Shown here: piece by piece, positions 20,554 through 29,193 of the stretch
How positions within the stretch are numbered: position 1 is the first letter of the stretch
Layout of the letters: every line of letters begins with the position of its first letter
From: Micromonospora inaquosa
Lineage (GTDB): Bacteria; Actinomycetota; Actinomycetes; Mycobacteriales; Micromonosporaceae
DNA length: 64,000 bases
Assembly (NCBI RefSeq): GCF_003857055.1
Contig: NZ_QGSZ01000217.1
Coordinates: 1-64,000 of the forward strand
Reading direction: 5' to 3'
The notes under the pieces: model-generated
Seen by the model: only the letters and a program-made list of their open reading frames with translations
Database searches by the model: none
What the model was told of the DNA's origin: nothing
Position numbers and translations under genes: made by a program

Positions 20554-21035
20554 AGCTCTCCCTTCACGGCCTTACAACGCATAGCTGCGGTGCCAGGTGC
20601 AGCGCACCTGGGCACGCAAGTACAGACACTCGCCGGGTCGGCTGTATTCCCGCAGCCGGTGTCTTGCGCGGACTGGAAGGTCCAGGAGCTGGTGACTGAT
20701 GATGTCGGCGGTGGCCCTCATAATCACGGTGAGCTGGGATTTTATGCAGTCACACCAGCAATCACGGGACGCAACATTGGACTTGACAGACCAGTTTTGC
20801 CGCCAGTAGGTTCGGGACGTCCGACGGCGTGCCTCCGGCAGCGATGAGTTGCCCGACCTGCCCGCCGGCGTCGAGTTCGACAGAAGTCCCCGCCATTCCC
20901 GGCGACATCCTCGCGCCCCAACCGCTACCGATCAGCGTGTGGGGCCGCGCCGAGGCTTGGCGCCGCCGATGCTGGGAAACGGAAATGTGCCCCTCGTGAC
21001 TGTGCACACGAGGACTGGATACAGGGAGGTGTCTG
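20554..21035. other. Divergent intergenic region between msrB and the oxidoreductase
   Basis: About 480 bases with no convincing gene. It contains the hairpin at 20590-20615 in the presumed msrB leader, and should hold the promoters of both flanking genes. An imperfect GGACTTGACAGACC (20779-20792) resembles the operator boxes but lacks symmetry. Confidence 0.45.
20590..20615 (-). repeat. Hairpin in the msrB leader region
   Basis: GTGCCAGGTGC (20590-20600) pairs with GCACCTGGGCAC (20604-20615), with one bulged base and a three-base loop. It lies about 40 bases upstream of the msrB start. Confidence 0.45.
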
Positions 21036-21953
21036 ATGAAGGCGATTGTGGTGACGGACGAGGCCGCGGGAACGGCCGGGATGACGCTGGTGGAGCGGCC
21101 CGACCCGGAGCCGGCGATTGACGACGTCGTCGTTCAGGTTCATGCGTCGGGGTTCGTCCCGACCGAGATAACGTGGCCCTCGACCTGGACCGATCGCCTC
21201 GGCCGTGACCGGACCCCGTCGATCCCCGGACACGAGTTGGCCGGAGTGGTCACCGCTCTCGGGTATGGCACGACGGGACTGTCGGTGGGACAGCGGGTAT
21301 TCGGCCTCACCGACTGGACCCGCGACGGCACCCTGGCGGAGTTTGTGGCCGTCGAGGCGCGCAACCTCGCACCGCTGCCCGGCGACGTCGACTTCACGGT
21401 GGGCGCGAGCCTGCCGATCTCTGGCCTGACCGCTTGGCAGGGGCTGTTCGAGCACGGCCGCCTTCAGTCCGGGCAGAGCGTCCTCGTGCACGGTGCGGCC
21501 GGCGCAGTCGGTTCGATGGTGACGCAGCTCGCAGGTGAGTTCGGCGCCTACGTGATTGGCACCGGGCGCGCTGCCGACCGGCAGAAGGCGCTCGACTTCG
21601 GCGCGCAGGAGTTCGTCGACCTCGAGAACGACGTCCTCGAAGACGTCGGTGGAGTCGATCTGGTCTTCGATGTCATCGGCGGCGACATCGGGAAGCGGTC
21701 GGCAGGCCTGATTCGAGGCGGAGGAACCCTGGTGTCCGTCGTCGGGCCGCCCGAGGTGCGGCCCGCGGACGGCCTGACGATCGATTTCGTCGTGACGGCT
21801 GATCGAGCCCAACTGAGTGAGATCGTCCGGCGTGTACGAGATGGGCGACTGCGGACGAACATCGGCAACGTCGCGAACCTCGACGACGCCGTCGCCGCTC
21901 TCAACCCGACCAAGCGGGCCACCGGGAAGACGATCATCCGCGCTCGTTGGTGA
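21036..21953 (+). CDS. NADP-dependent quinone/zinc-type oxidoreductase (MDR family)
   Basis: 305 residues. Medium-chain dehydrogenase/reductase: N-terminal GroES-like part (VVVQVHASGFVPTEITW, PGHELAGVVTALG) and a Rossmann part with QSVLVHGAAGAVGSMVTQLA and FDVIGGDIGKRSAGLIRGGG. No zinc-binding Cys cluster is seen, so it belongs with the zinc-free quinone oxidoreductase-like enzymes that reduce quinones or alkenals with NADPH. Plus-strand gene facing msrB; a GC stem-loop lies between it and the GNAT gene. Confidence 0.9.
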   Translation: MKAIVVTDEAAGTAGMTLVERPDPEPAIDDVVVQVHASGFVPTEITWPSTWTDRLGRDRTPSIPGHELAGVVTALGYGTTGLSVGQRVFGLTDWTRDGTLAEFVAVEARNLAPLPGDVDFTVGASLPISGLTAWQGLFEHGRLQSGQSVLVHGAAGAVGSMVTQLAGEFGAYVIGTGRAADRQKALDFGAQEFVDLENDVLEDVGGVDLVFDVIGGDIGKRSAGLIRGGGTLVSVVGPPEVRPADGLTIDFVVTADRAQLSEIVRRVRDGRLRTNIGNVANLDDAVAALNPTKRATGKTIIRARW

Positions 21954-21979
21954 GGATTCGCGCGTTCAGACGTTGCGGG

Positions 21980-22002
21980 GCGGGCGCGTTCAGTGCGCCC
22001 GC
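21980..22002. terminator. Bidirectional stem-loop between convergent genes
   Basis: GCGGGCGC (21980-21987) pairs perfectly with GCGCCCGC (21995-22002); the seven-base loop contains the stop codon of the GNAT gene. It sits between two convergent genes. Confidence 0.55.
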
Positions 22003-22400
22003 TGGGCCGGGTGCGACCGAGGGAACGTCGGGTCGAGAACATCGGCATATTCCGGATGAGCATCGACGAATGCTGTCGCGAACGGACACGTGACGGCGGC
22101 GGTCTTTCCCTGCCTGCGCAGCTCGTCGAAGACGCCGCCGAGAAGCCTGCCTGCCACTCCCTTCCCCCGGAACTCGGGGAACACGGACGTCGCCGACAGG
22201 ATGACCCGGCTTCCGACCTCGCTGTAGACGAGCCCCGCGGCTGTCCGACCCCCTATCGTGGCCTCGTAGATGCCGCCCGCGCTGTTGTTGGTGATGACGA
22301 AGTCTTCCGCGTCGGGCGGGGTGGCTGCCGACAGGTTCGCCCCGCCCGAGTCCTGTTCGGCGCTGGTCAACGTGATCATGTCTTCGGTGTTGCTCGCCAT
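21990..22400 (-). CDS. GNAT family N-acetyltransferase
   Basis: 136 residues. Has the short GNAT core: EVGSRVILSATSVFPEFRGK, GVAGRLLGGVFDELRRQGKT, then CPFATAFVDAHPEYADVL. The FRGKGVAGRLL motif is the acetyl-CoA pyrophosphate loop, and the overall length fits the small YidJ/GNAT-like subfamily. Substrate unknown. ATG start with AGGAGAAG upstream. It follows the zinc-ribbon gene by 48 bases and is probably the last gene of that operon. Confidence 0.85.
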   Translation of the reverse strand: MASNTEDMITLTSAEQDSGGANLSAATPPDAEDFVITNNSAGGIYEATIGGRTAAGLVYSEVGSRVILSATSVFPEFRGKGVAGRLLGGVFDELRRQGKTAAVTCPFATAFVDAHPEYADVLDPTFPRSHPAQRAH

Positions 22401-22448
22401 GTCTTCTCCTGGATCTCGCTTCGTCTCGACTGTTCGGATTCTCGGTGT

Positions 22449-22748
22449 TCAGGCATTCGGCAGCGGGAAGCTGACGACGAGCGATCCACGCAGGTCGATC
22501 AGGGCCCGCTCAGTCGTGCGCACCAGGCGCATGACGACGTCCTCGCAGCCAGGGCATCGGGCGACGAGGCCGGGCGCTCGGTCGAATACGCGCATCGCGG
22601 CAAGCGGGCGGGTGGTCCGGCAATTGGCGCAGGTGAGCTCGGCAACGGTGAGATCGGTCCCCATGAGCTCACCGAGTGGCCCGGCCAGGGCGTTACCGTC
22701 CACCCAGGAAGGGTCGTCTGCTCCGACGTTGGTGGTCGACATGGTCAT
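22449..22748 (-). CDS. Small zinc-ribbon protein (DUF6510-like)
   Basis: 99 residues. LTVAELTCANCRTTRPLA and GLVARCPGCEDVVMRLV form two CxxC pairs, a zinc ribbon. It resembles the small proteins found beside molybdopterin sulfite oxidase-like genes in actinobacteria. The ATG at 22748 overlaps the preceding reductase stop (ATGA); ATG 22742 is an alternative. Probably an accessory or regulatory protein for the two upstream enzymes; no direct function can be shown. Confidence 0.75.
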   Translation of the reverse strand: MTMSTTNVGADDPSWVDGNALAGPLGELMGTDLTVAELTCANCRTTRPLAAMRVFDRAPGLVARCPGCEDVVMRLVRTTERALIDLRGSLVVSFPLPNA

Positions 22749-23485
22749 CCTCTGCTGGGTCCGAAGCGTTCGGTGCGGATGTTCGCGGGGTTGTGGCCGA
22801 TGTCGACGAGAAGGTCGGCTACGGTCTCGACGAATGCGGTAGGCCCGCAGACGAACGCGACAACGTCGGCATCGTGGGGCCATGCGACGCGGGCGAGGGC
22901 GTCCGCGTCCAGCCGTCGAGGTGGGGTCGGCCAGCCGGGGGGCGCGACCCGGGTATAGACGTGGGTGACGGCGACACGGGCATCGTCCGCGGCTTCCGCA
23001 GCCGCAAGATCCGCCCGGAACAGCGCATCCGACGGGGACCGGGTCGAGTAGAGCAGCCGGGTGGGAGCCGTCGCCGCCCGCACCATCGACACCAGGGGCG
23101 CCACGCCGGACCCGCCGCCGATCAACAACGCCGGGCGCGGGTCGGCCGGTCGCCGGACGAACCAGCCGCCGAGCGGCCCACGGATCTCGAGCTGGTCACC
23201 CGGCCCAGCAACGTCGACGAGGTACGGCGAGACCTCACCGTCGATCACCGTCTGGACGGTCACCTCAAGCCGGCCCGGTCCCGGGGCGGACGAGATCGAG
23301 TAACTGCGTTCCGCCGTGTACCCGTCGGGAGCCGTCAACCGGATGTCGACGTGCTGGCCCGGCAGGTGACCCGTCCAGCCGTCGACGTCGAGGACCAAGG
23401 TCCGCGCCGTCGCAGTCTCCGCCCTGGTGGCCGCGACGGTCGCCGGCCGCCAGGTCAGTCCGCCCGGTATCGCTGCTCGCGCCAT
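22745..23485 (-). CDS. Ferredoxin-NADP reductase-like flavoprotein
   Basis: 246 residues. FAD-binding motif ERSYSISSAP, NAD(P)-binding ALLIGGGSGVAPLVSMVRAA and the C-terminal FVCGPTAFVETVADLLVDIG identify the ferredoxin reductase superfamily. No 2Fe-2S domain is present. It starts 31 bases inside the upstream molybdopterin gene and overlaps the zinc-ribbon gene by ATGA. It probably delivers electrons from NAD(P)H to the molybdopterin enzyme, analogous to MsrP/MsrQ-type pairs; this is inference from context. Confidence 0.88.
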   Translation of the reverse strand: MARAAIPGGLTWRPATVAATRAETATARTLVLDVDGWTGHLPGQHVDIRLTAPDGYTAERSYSISSAPGPGRLEVTVQTVIDGEVSPYLVDVAGPGDQLEIRGPLGGWFVRRPADPRPALLIGGGSGVAPLVSMVRAATAPTRLLYSTRSPSDALFRADLAAAEAADDARVAVTHVYTRVAPPGWPTPPRRLDADALARVAWPHDADVVAFVCGPTAFVETVADLLVDIGHNPANIRTERFGPSRG

Positions 23486-24051
23486 GGGTCACCGTAGTTG
23501 TGGTAGCCGGCTGTCTCCCAGAACCCAGGCTCGTCGTCGAGACGCAGTTCCAGAGCGCGCAGCCATTTCGCGCTCTTCCAGAAGTACAGGTGAGGAACGA
23601 GGAGACGAGCTGGCCCGCCGTGCACCGGAGCCAGTGGCTCGCCGTCGAACTCGTACGCCACCCAGGCCTGCCCGTCGATAAGGTCCTCGAGCGGGATGTT
23701 GGTGGTGTAGCCGCCGTAGCAGTGGGCGACGACGTACTCGGCCGACGTCTCGACATCGGCGAGCAACGTGTCGACGGAGACGCCCCGCCAGCGCGTGCCG
23801 AACTTCGACCAGTGCGTGACGCAATGGATGTCAACTGTCGTCTCGTCGGCAGGAAGGGCGGTGAACTCCGTCCACGACCACGTGCTCCGCTCGCCAATCT
23901 CGGTGACGACGGCGAGTTCCCACTTGTCGAGCCCGATGCGCGGCGTGGGTCCCGCCGACAGCACCGGGAAGTCGTCAGTGCGGTACTGACCGGGTGGGAG
24001 ATCGGTGTCGTCGCGTCTGCGGCCACCGAAACCACGTGTGATCACTGCCAT
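23455..24051 (-). CDS. Molybdopterin-dependent oxidoreductase, sulfite oxidase-like
   Basis: 198 residues. The sulfite oxidase-type catalytic domain: GERSTWSWTEFTALP, TTVDIHCVTHWSKFGTRW with the molybdenum-ligating Cys, VVAHCYGGYTTNIPLEDL, and HGGPARLLVPHLYFWKSAKW, the conserved molybdopterin contact. It lacks a Tat signal and a dimerisation domain, so it is cytoplasmic and short. First gene of a three- or four-gene unit. Two operator-like boxes lie 170 and 310 bases upstream. Substrate is not evident; a sulfoxide or sulfite-type compound would fit the msr and osmC context. Confidence 0.88.
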   Translation of the reverse strand: MAVITRGFGGRRRDDTDLPPGQYRTDDFPVLSAGPTPRIGLDKWELAVVTEIGERSTWSWTEFTALPADETTVDIHCVTHWSKFGTRWRGVSVDTLLADVETSAEYVVAHCYGGYTTNIPLEDLIDGQAWVAYEFDGEPLAPVHGGPARLLVPHLYFWKSAKWLRALELRLDDEPGFWETAGYHNYGDPWREQRYRAD

Positions 24052-24219
24052 GCGTCCCTCCCCGCGTGGTGGCCGCATGGCGGCGATCCCGCTGCTGCTT
24101 CCACCCGGCTCGCGGATGTCGATGTGGTGCCCGCTGATGGAGTCATCGTCAACGAGCGCCCCGGTGATGAGATCTTCCTTGGTGCGGACGTGATCGCCCG
24201 CACTCCGGCGTATGTAACT

Positions 24220-24233
24220 GGACCATACCGTCC
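24220..24233. promoter_or_regulatory. Operator-like palindrome, site 5
   Basis: GGACCATACCGTCC, extended by a flanking T and A to TGGAC...GTCCA. It lies 169 bases upstream of the molybdopterin oxidoreductase start. Confidence 0.5.
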
Positions 24234-24364
24234 ATGCTAGGCCGACGTGGCATCTGTCGGCAAACCCCGCTGGCGGTCTGCGACGTGCGGAAGCAGCAGC
24301 GGCGCTGCCGACGGTCGCTGCGGTGCGTATACGTGGGGCGGACGCCACCGGGGTGAGATCATAT

Positions 24365-24378
24365 GGACTTGCTCGTCC
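24365..24378. promoter_or_regulatory. Operator-like palindrome, site 6
   Basis: GGACTTGCTCGTCC with flanking T and A. It is 145 bases from site 5, so the three pairs have similar internal spacing (139, 122, 145). Confidence 0.45.
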
Positions 24379-24665
24379 ATGACAACTCGGCCGGAGCACC
24401 TCGCCCTCGGCCGCGTCGACCTCACCGGCACCGACGCGCGTGCCGACAGTCGGTCGAGCACCCGCCGCGCATCGTGGCGGCGGCGAGCCCGGGCGCACCT
24501 ACGCCAGCCGGCCCCGGCAGATCCGCGACCGACCATAGGGCGCCGGCACGCGTCGTACGCCGGTTCACAGGAAGCCTACGGGCAGGCCGACCGTCCCCGT
24601 TCGGCAACGGCCGGTCGTCGGTCACGGCCATCTGGGAATTCTGGATATCACCGCTTGCCGCTGGA

Positions 24666-24726
24666 GCCGATGGCACCCTGAACGCGGGGAATCGGCGAAG
24701 CCGATGGCACCCAGAACGCGGGGAAT
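24666..24726. repeat. Two-copy 27-base direct repeat
   Basis: The unit GCCGATGGCACCC-T/A-GAACG with CGGGGAAT occurs at 24666-24692 and 24700-24726, period 34 bases, with one mismatch. No gene; function unknown. Only two copies, so not a CRISPR array. Confidence 0.6.
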
Positions 24727-24778
24727 GCGGTGGCGAGCCCGGGAAAGGCGGCATCGGGATCACGGTGAACGGCTTCTG

Positions 24779-25789
24779 ATGCGTACCGCGTTGGTCGTGT
24801 TGGGCGCGCTGGCGGCAGCAGCGGTCGTGGACCTGGTTTCCGGCGTGCTGGTCCGCCGGATTGCCCGTGGCCGCTACAAGTGGCTGCTGGAGCCGCTTCG
24901 GCACGCCTGCCGACGCCCGGCGGCCACGGTTCTACTGGTCGGGGCGCTGTACTTTGCGCTGCCGCCCGGGCCGGCCGGGTGGCAGGGTTACCTGCGGCAC
25001 GCCATCCTGCTGGTCCTGATCGCTGTGGGCGCGTGGCTGGTGATCAAGGCATTGCACGTCGCGGAGGCGGTCGCGTTCAGCCGGTTGCCGAGCGATCTGA
25101 TCACGAGCCGGCGGGTTCGGCGGGCTCGGACGCAGATCCGCCCGGTGCGGCGGCTCACGGTGGCCGTCGTCACGATCGTCGCCGTCGGCCTGATCGTGAT
25201 CACCTTCCGACCGGTACGTCTCTTCGGCATCTCCGTTCTGACCTCGGCCGGGGTGATTGGTGCACTGATCGGCCTCTCCGCCCGAACCGCGCTCGGCAAC
25301 GCGTTCGCCGGCATTCAGGTCGCCTTCGCCGACGGGCTGCATGTCGGCGACGTCCTGGTCGTGGACGGCGAATGGGGCCGCGTCGAGGAGGTGAAGCTGA
25401 CCAACGTGGTGATTCGGCTCTGGGATGAGCGGATGCTCAACCTTCCGACCACGTACTTCACCGAGCGGCCGTTCCAGAACTGGACCCGGAACGAGTCGCG
25501 GGTGATTGGCAAGATCCAACTACATGTCGACCACACCGCCGACCTGGACGACCTGCGCCGGGAATCACGCCGACTGATCGAGGAATCACCGCTGTGGGAC
25601 CGAGACCGGTGGGTCCTCCAGATGGTCGACGCCACCCCGCAGACCGTGGTCCTCCAGGTGGAGGCCTCGGCCGCGGACGGCGCCAGCGCCTGGGACCTGC
25701 GCTGTGACCTGCGCGAGGGGTTGATCCGCTACCTGCGCGACCACCACCCCCAGTGGTTGCCCCGCACCCGCAGCCAGTACCAGCCCTGA
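24779..25789 (+). CDS. Mechanosensitive ion channel, MscS family
   Basis: 336 residues. Four N-terminal hydrophobic segments, then the MscS pore helix GVIGALIGLSARTALGNAFA and GIQVAFADGLHVGDVLVVDG, the conserved beta-domain entry, followed by the WGRVEEVKLTNVVIRLWDER segment. C-terminal cytoplasmic region shows the typical alpha/beta fold. It should open in response to membrane tension on osmotic downshift. Start at ATG 24779. No obvious partner gene; 200 bases precede the next gene. Confidence 0.92.
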   Translation: MRTALVVLGALAAAAVVDLVSGVLVRRIARGRYKWLLEPLRHACRRPAATVLLVGALYFALPPGPAGWQGYLRHAILLVLIAVGAWLVIKALHVAEAVAFSRLPSDLITSRRVRRARTQIRPVRRLTVAVVTIVAVGLIVITFRPVRLFGISVLTSAGVIGALIGLSARTALGNAFAGIQVAFADGLHVGDVLVVDGEWGRVEEVKLTNVVIRLWDERMLNLPTTYFTERPFQNWTRNESRVIGKIQLHVDHTADLDDLRRESRRLIEESPLWDRDRWVLQMVDATPQTVVLQVEASAADGASAWDLRCDLREGLIRYLRDHHPQWLPRTRSQYQP

Positions 25790-25992
25790 CCTGGAGGTGT
25801 CCGGAGTGGCTGCCTGAGCGCCGGTGAATGAATCGACGCCTACCGGGAACCAGTTGGACCGGGCCGCCAGAGACCAGGAGGCGGCGATGGGCGTACCGTC
25901 AACGCTCCTGAAGGGCGACCTCTGGTGATGATGACGGCGCCACAGAACGCCGCCCCGCCCTCGGAGGCGGTCGGGTTGGCTCCGGGGGTGTG

Positions 25993-27186
25993 ATGACCGG
26001 GCGCGCGACCGTCGTCGTGGGTGTCGTGGCCGCCCCCGGGGCCACGGCGGACTTGGCGCGGGCGGCCGCCACCGCAATTGCCGACCGACTCCGCAGCAGG
26101 GTCCCAGAGGTGGACTGGGCGATACGCCTCCAGGTGGCACGGCTCGTCGAAGAGCCGGCCGACCTCGGTCAGCTCATCGAGGCGACCAGGCGCCGGATGC
26201 TGACCGAGGGCTGGAGTCTGGTCCTCTGCGTGACGGACCTGCCGTTGCAGACCGCGCGGCGGCCCGTGGTCGCGCACGCCAGCATCACCCACGGCGTCGC
26301 GGTCCTTTCCATGCCCGCGCTTGGCCCCGTCGCCGTGGTCCGGCGGATGACCGAGGCCGGGGACCGGCTCCTCGCGGCACTGCTCGGCGATACCGACGCG
26401 GTCGGCGACCCGGTACGAGCCGGCCCGCGCCGCCGACGCCTGGCCACCGCACGGCGGGCCCAGGAACTCGGCGCGCGCGTGAACCACCAGGGCTCCAGCA
26501 TCGGTTTGCTGACCGGGGTGATCGGCGGCAACCTACGGCTGCTGCTCGGCATGCTCCGGGCGAACCGACCGTGGCGGCTGGCCGTCCGGCTCTCCCGGCT
26601 GCTGGTGGGTGCCTTCGCGACCGCCGTCCTCGCGCTGGTGAGCGCCGACATCTGGCAGCTCTCGGCGGCCCTGGGTAACCTGCGACTCGCCCTGCTCGCC
26701 GCCGGCTCCGTCCTGGCGGTGGTGCTGACGATGGTGCTCGGCGCGCGCCTCTGGGAGCGGAGCCCGCACGGCCCGCGCGCCCGGGAGCAGGTCGTCCTCT
26801 TCAACCTGGTCACCGTGCTCACCGTGGTGGTCGGCGTCCTCGCGCTGTATATGGCGCTCGCCGCACTGACCATCATCGGGGCGATCGCCCCCGTCCCCTG
26901 GGACCTGCTCTCCGAATCCACCGGCCGACCGGCCGGTATCGCCCACCAGGTCAAGCTGGGCTGGCTGGCCAGTTCGCTGGCCACGGTCGGCGGCGCGCTC
27001 GGCGCCGGACTGGAGTCCGATTCGGCGGTACGGGAAGCGGCGTACCGCTATCGGCCCGACGCGGAGCTGAACGGCGAGAACTGTCGCCCGGACCCGGCCG
27101 ACGGGGCCAGACCGGGACCGGGCGGTGAGTCCGGATCACTGTGCAGAGATGCGTCTGAGTCGGAGCGGCACCGCGAGGCCGACTGA
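25993..27186 (+). CDS. Membrane protein of unknown function
   Basis: 397 residues from ATG 25993, right after a GTG. The first about 190 residues are soluble with alternating hydrophobic strands (RATVVVGVVAAPGATADLAR; SLVLCVTDLPLQ), resembling an alpha/beta domain. The second half has four to five hydrophobic segments including LLVGAFATAVLALVSADIW, LRLALLAAGSVLAVVLTMVL, VLFNLVTVLTVVVGVLALYM and WLASSLATVGGALGAGL. The C-terminal 50 residues are charged and disordered. Family not recognised. Confidence 0.75.
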   Translation: MTGRATVVVGVVAAPGATADLARAAATAIADRLRSRVPEVDWAIRLQVARLVEEPADLGQLIEATRRRMLTEGWSLVLCVTDLPLQTARRPVVAHASITHGVAVLSMPALGPVAVVRRMTEAGDRLLAALLGDTDAVGDPVRAGPRRRRLATARRAQELGARVNHQGSSIGLLTGVIGGNLRLLLGMLRANRPWRLAVRLSRLLVGAFATAVLALVSADIWQLSAALGNLRLALLAAGSVLAVVLTMVLGARLWERSPHGPRAREQVVLFNLVTVLTVVVGVLALYMALAALTIIGAIAPVPWDLLSESTGRPAGIAHQVKLGWLASSLATVGGALGAGLESDSAVREAAYRYRPDAELNGENCRPDPADGARPGPGGESGSLCRDASESERHREAD

Positions 27187-27283
27187 CGACGCCCAGCCGC
27201 TACGCCGCCAACACCGTGCGCAGATCGCGGACCGCGTCGAGGGCGTCGCTCGCGCCCTCGGCGTCGGCGTCGAGGTAACCCGA

Positions 27284-28594
27284 TCAGGATTGCTCTTTAC
27301 TCCCGAACTGACGCTGTGCCAGCTCGGTGATCTCGTCGGAGGCCTTGCCCATCATCGATCTGGCCCGACCGAAGGCCGCCACCCCGAACCGACTGGCGAC
27401 ACCTATGCCCTCCGCCCCGGTCTGAAGAACCTTTTCCCCCACCTCGGTTCCGGTGTCGAGGACCTTGTCGCGCACCTCGGTCCCGGTTTCGAGGACCATG
27501 TCGCGCACTTCCACGGCCGCGTCCAGCCAACCCCTGGCATCCCAGGACTGGCGATCTCGCCCGATGCCCAGTCGCTCGTGGAAGTCGACGACGGTGGTCG
27601 CCACGTGGTTGGTCGAATGCACCACGGCGCGGGACGTGGTCGGGTTCAGCAGCACCTTCGCATTGGCGGTGCCGGCGGCCGTGTCCATCTGGGACATCAG
27701 GTGAGAGGTGCTGCGGGAGATGAGTTCGAGCCGGTTTCGCCGGGCGGTCCGGATGGCGACGCAATGATCTTCCAGCTCTCCCGGAGACGCGTCCAGCACC
27801 CGGTCGAGTTCGAGCACGGCGACCGCGTCCTGGAGTTGGAAGCAGCGGGCCAGGACCGCGAGCCACTCCTGAACCTTGCTCTCAGCTTCCTTGGACGTCT
27901 GGGCCAGGTCGGCGACACCGCTCTGGGTTGCCAGTTTCTCGGCGATGGCGTCGAGCTGCCGCAACGCGTACACCTGGGTTCGGGCCAGCAGCACCGGCGT
28001 GGCCTGCACCTTCGACCAGGTGACCTCGGAGACCCGGCCCACCTGCTCCCGGATCGTCAGGGCCTCGTCGATGACGAACTGCACCCCGATCATGTCCGCC
28101 ACCACGGCGTCGGTCTGCGCGCGGAGCACGGCGTCGACCTTCGCGTCGATCACGGCGAGATAGTCGGTGATCTCCCTCATGGTCTGTTGCATCGCGAGTT
28201 GCGCCATGAGTCCGGCGGCCCCGGTCAGGAACGCCGGGTTGGTCAGCAGGGCGCCGGCGGATGGGGGCCACACCACTTCGAGCAGGCCGGTGATCTTGCC
28301 GTGGTCGGTCAGCACGGCCCGGCTGACACCGCTCTCTGAGCCCTTCATCAGGCCGTACTTCTGGATCGCCCGGGCGGACTCCGCGGTCAACTGGACCCAG
28401 CGACCGGAGTGGGCGGCGATCTCGAAGCCGGCCTTGGCGACTGTGGATCCGGTGCTGAGGGCGGAGCTGAGCCGTTGCAGCCCGAGGTCTCTGGACGGCA
28501 GTCGCTCCGCAGTGAGGAAACGATCGACAGCCGCCGGATGCCCGATGACCGCCAGGCCATCGCCGTCACTGATCAGCTGAATTTCGTTTTCCAC
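27284..28594 (-). CDS. Unknown protein with helical C-terminal tail
   Basis: 436 residues from GTG 28594. Mostly helical. One hydrophobic stretch occurs at about 120-145 (LLTNPAFLTGAAGLMAQLA), followed by long amphipathic helices (ITDYLAVIDAKVDAVLRAQ and onward) and a C-terminal region with short repeats (VRDMVLETGTEVRDKVLDTG, then TEVGEKVLQTG), where an 11-residue unit VRDKVLDTGTE is repeated three times. No enzymatic motif found. It resembles proteins annotated only as hypothetical in actinomycetes. Coding-like sequence continues in frame after the stop codon for 27 codons. Confidence 0.7.
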   Translation of the reverse strand: MENEIQLISDGDGLAVIGHPAAVDRFLTAERLPSRDLGLQRLSSALSTGSTVAKAGFEIAAHSGRWVQLTAESARAIQKYGLMKGSESGVSRAVLTDHGKITGLLEVVWPPSAGALLTNPAFLTGAAGLMAQLAMQQTMREITDYLAVIDAKVDAVLRAQTDAVVADMIGVQFVIDEALTIREQVGRVSEVTWSKVQATPVLLARTQVYALRQLDAIAEKLATQSGVADLAQTSKEAESKVQEWLAVLARCFQLQDAVAVLELDRVLDASPGELEDHCVAIRTARRNRLELISRSTSHLMSQMDTAAGTANAKVLLNPTTSRAVVHSTNHVATTVVDFHERLGIGRDRQSWDARGWLDAAVEVRDMVLETGTEVRDKVLDTGTEVGEKVLQTGAEGIGVASRFGVAAFGRARSMMGKASDEITELAQRQFGSKEQS

Positions 28595-28864
28595 CGTCTG
28601 CCTCCTTGGGGCCTGGGCACGGTCGGCCTCACGCTACTGCCGGCGTCGTCGGCGGCACCATGGTCCGCTCGTCTCGATGATCTCGGGATCGGAGGATGTC
28701 GCGCGGCAGGTGGAGCCGGCCCGCCGGCGTGACGGGAGGTGGACCCACGGATTTTCGCTGTGTACTTGCCGCTTCTGCATGTTGCTGTTCGCATGTTGAA
28801 GGCTGGCGGCAGGTGGCCAATTCCGGGACGGGATTCCAGTCATTTGTCGCCGTGTGAGCCGTCG

Positions 28865-28895
28865 CTGACTGCTCATCAGGTGGGATGAGCGTCAG
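28865..28895. repeat. Strong inverted repeat, 12 paired bases
   Basis: CTGAC (28865-28869) plus GCTCATC (28871-28877) pair with GATGAGC (28884-28890) plus GTCAG (28891-28895), leaving one bulged T and the six-base loop AGGTGG. It lies between divergent genes, so an operator is more likely than a terminator. Confidence 0.55.
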
Positions 28896-29118
28896 GGTTT
28901 AAGGACAAGGTAGGAATATGACCGGTTCGGGTGATTGAATATAGGCGGCCATGATCGTGGTGATATCAGATTAGACGTGGCGCTCCGATGATTACCCGGG
29001 TGCCCGGCCGCAGCCCCCAGGCCCCGACCGGTCCTTTTCTGCGGCTTGTGGTGCGATGTCGGAAAGAACCTGCACCTCCACGCCACCTGCTAAATAGCGG
29101 TCGGTCGCATCGTTATGT

Positions 29119-29147
29119 TTCGACATTCGACGGCGCTCCGGTATAGT
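29119..29147 (+). promoter_or_regulatory. Possible promoter of the LuxR regulator
   Basis: TATAGT at 29142-29147 is a good -10 candidate, with a weak TTCGAC 17 bases upstream. If real, it supports translation from ATG 29194. Confidence 0.25.
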
Positions 29148-29193
29148 GCCATCAATTCCCCTTGAGTGTGCCGGAAGGCGTCTGGTCTGCGTG

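Larger units (their letters stand above)
24052..24778. other. Long intergenic region between molybdopterin operon and mscS-like gene
   Basis: About 730 bases, divergent, without a convincing gene. It carries operator-like sites 5 and 6 and a 27-base imperfect direct repeat at 24666-24726. Open frames present in several phases have arginine-rich, low-information products. Confidence 0.5.
28595..29193. other. Divergent intergenic region ahead of the RiPP cluster
   Basis: About 600 bases, clearly more A/T-rich than the surroundings, with no gene. It contains an eight-base GCATGTTG direct repeat (28777 and 28791), a 12-pair hairpin at 28865-28895 and a possible promoter near 29119-29147. It should carry the promoters of the unknown minus-strand gene and the LuxR regulator. 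Confidence 0.5.

Noticed and set aside
20779..20792. GGACTTGACAGACC near msrB as a seventh operator box
   Set aside because: The right arm does not match GTCC and symmetry is poor, so it was not counted.
24666..24726. Repeat considered as a CRISPR remnant
   Set aside because: Only two copies with a seven-base spacer and no cas genes.
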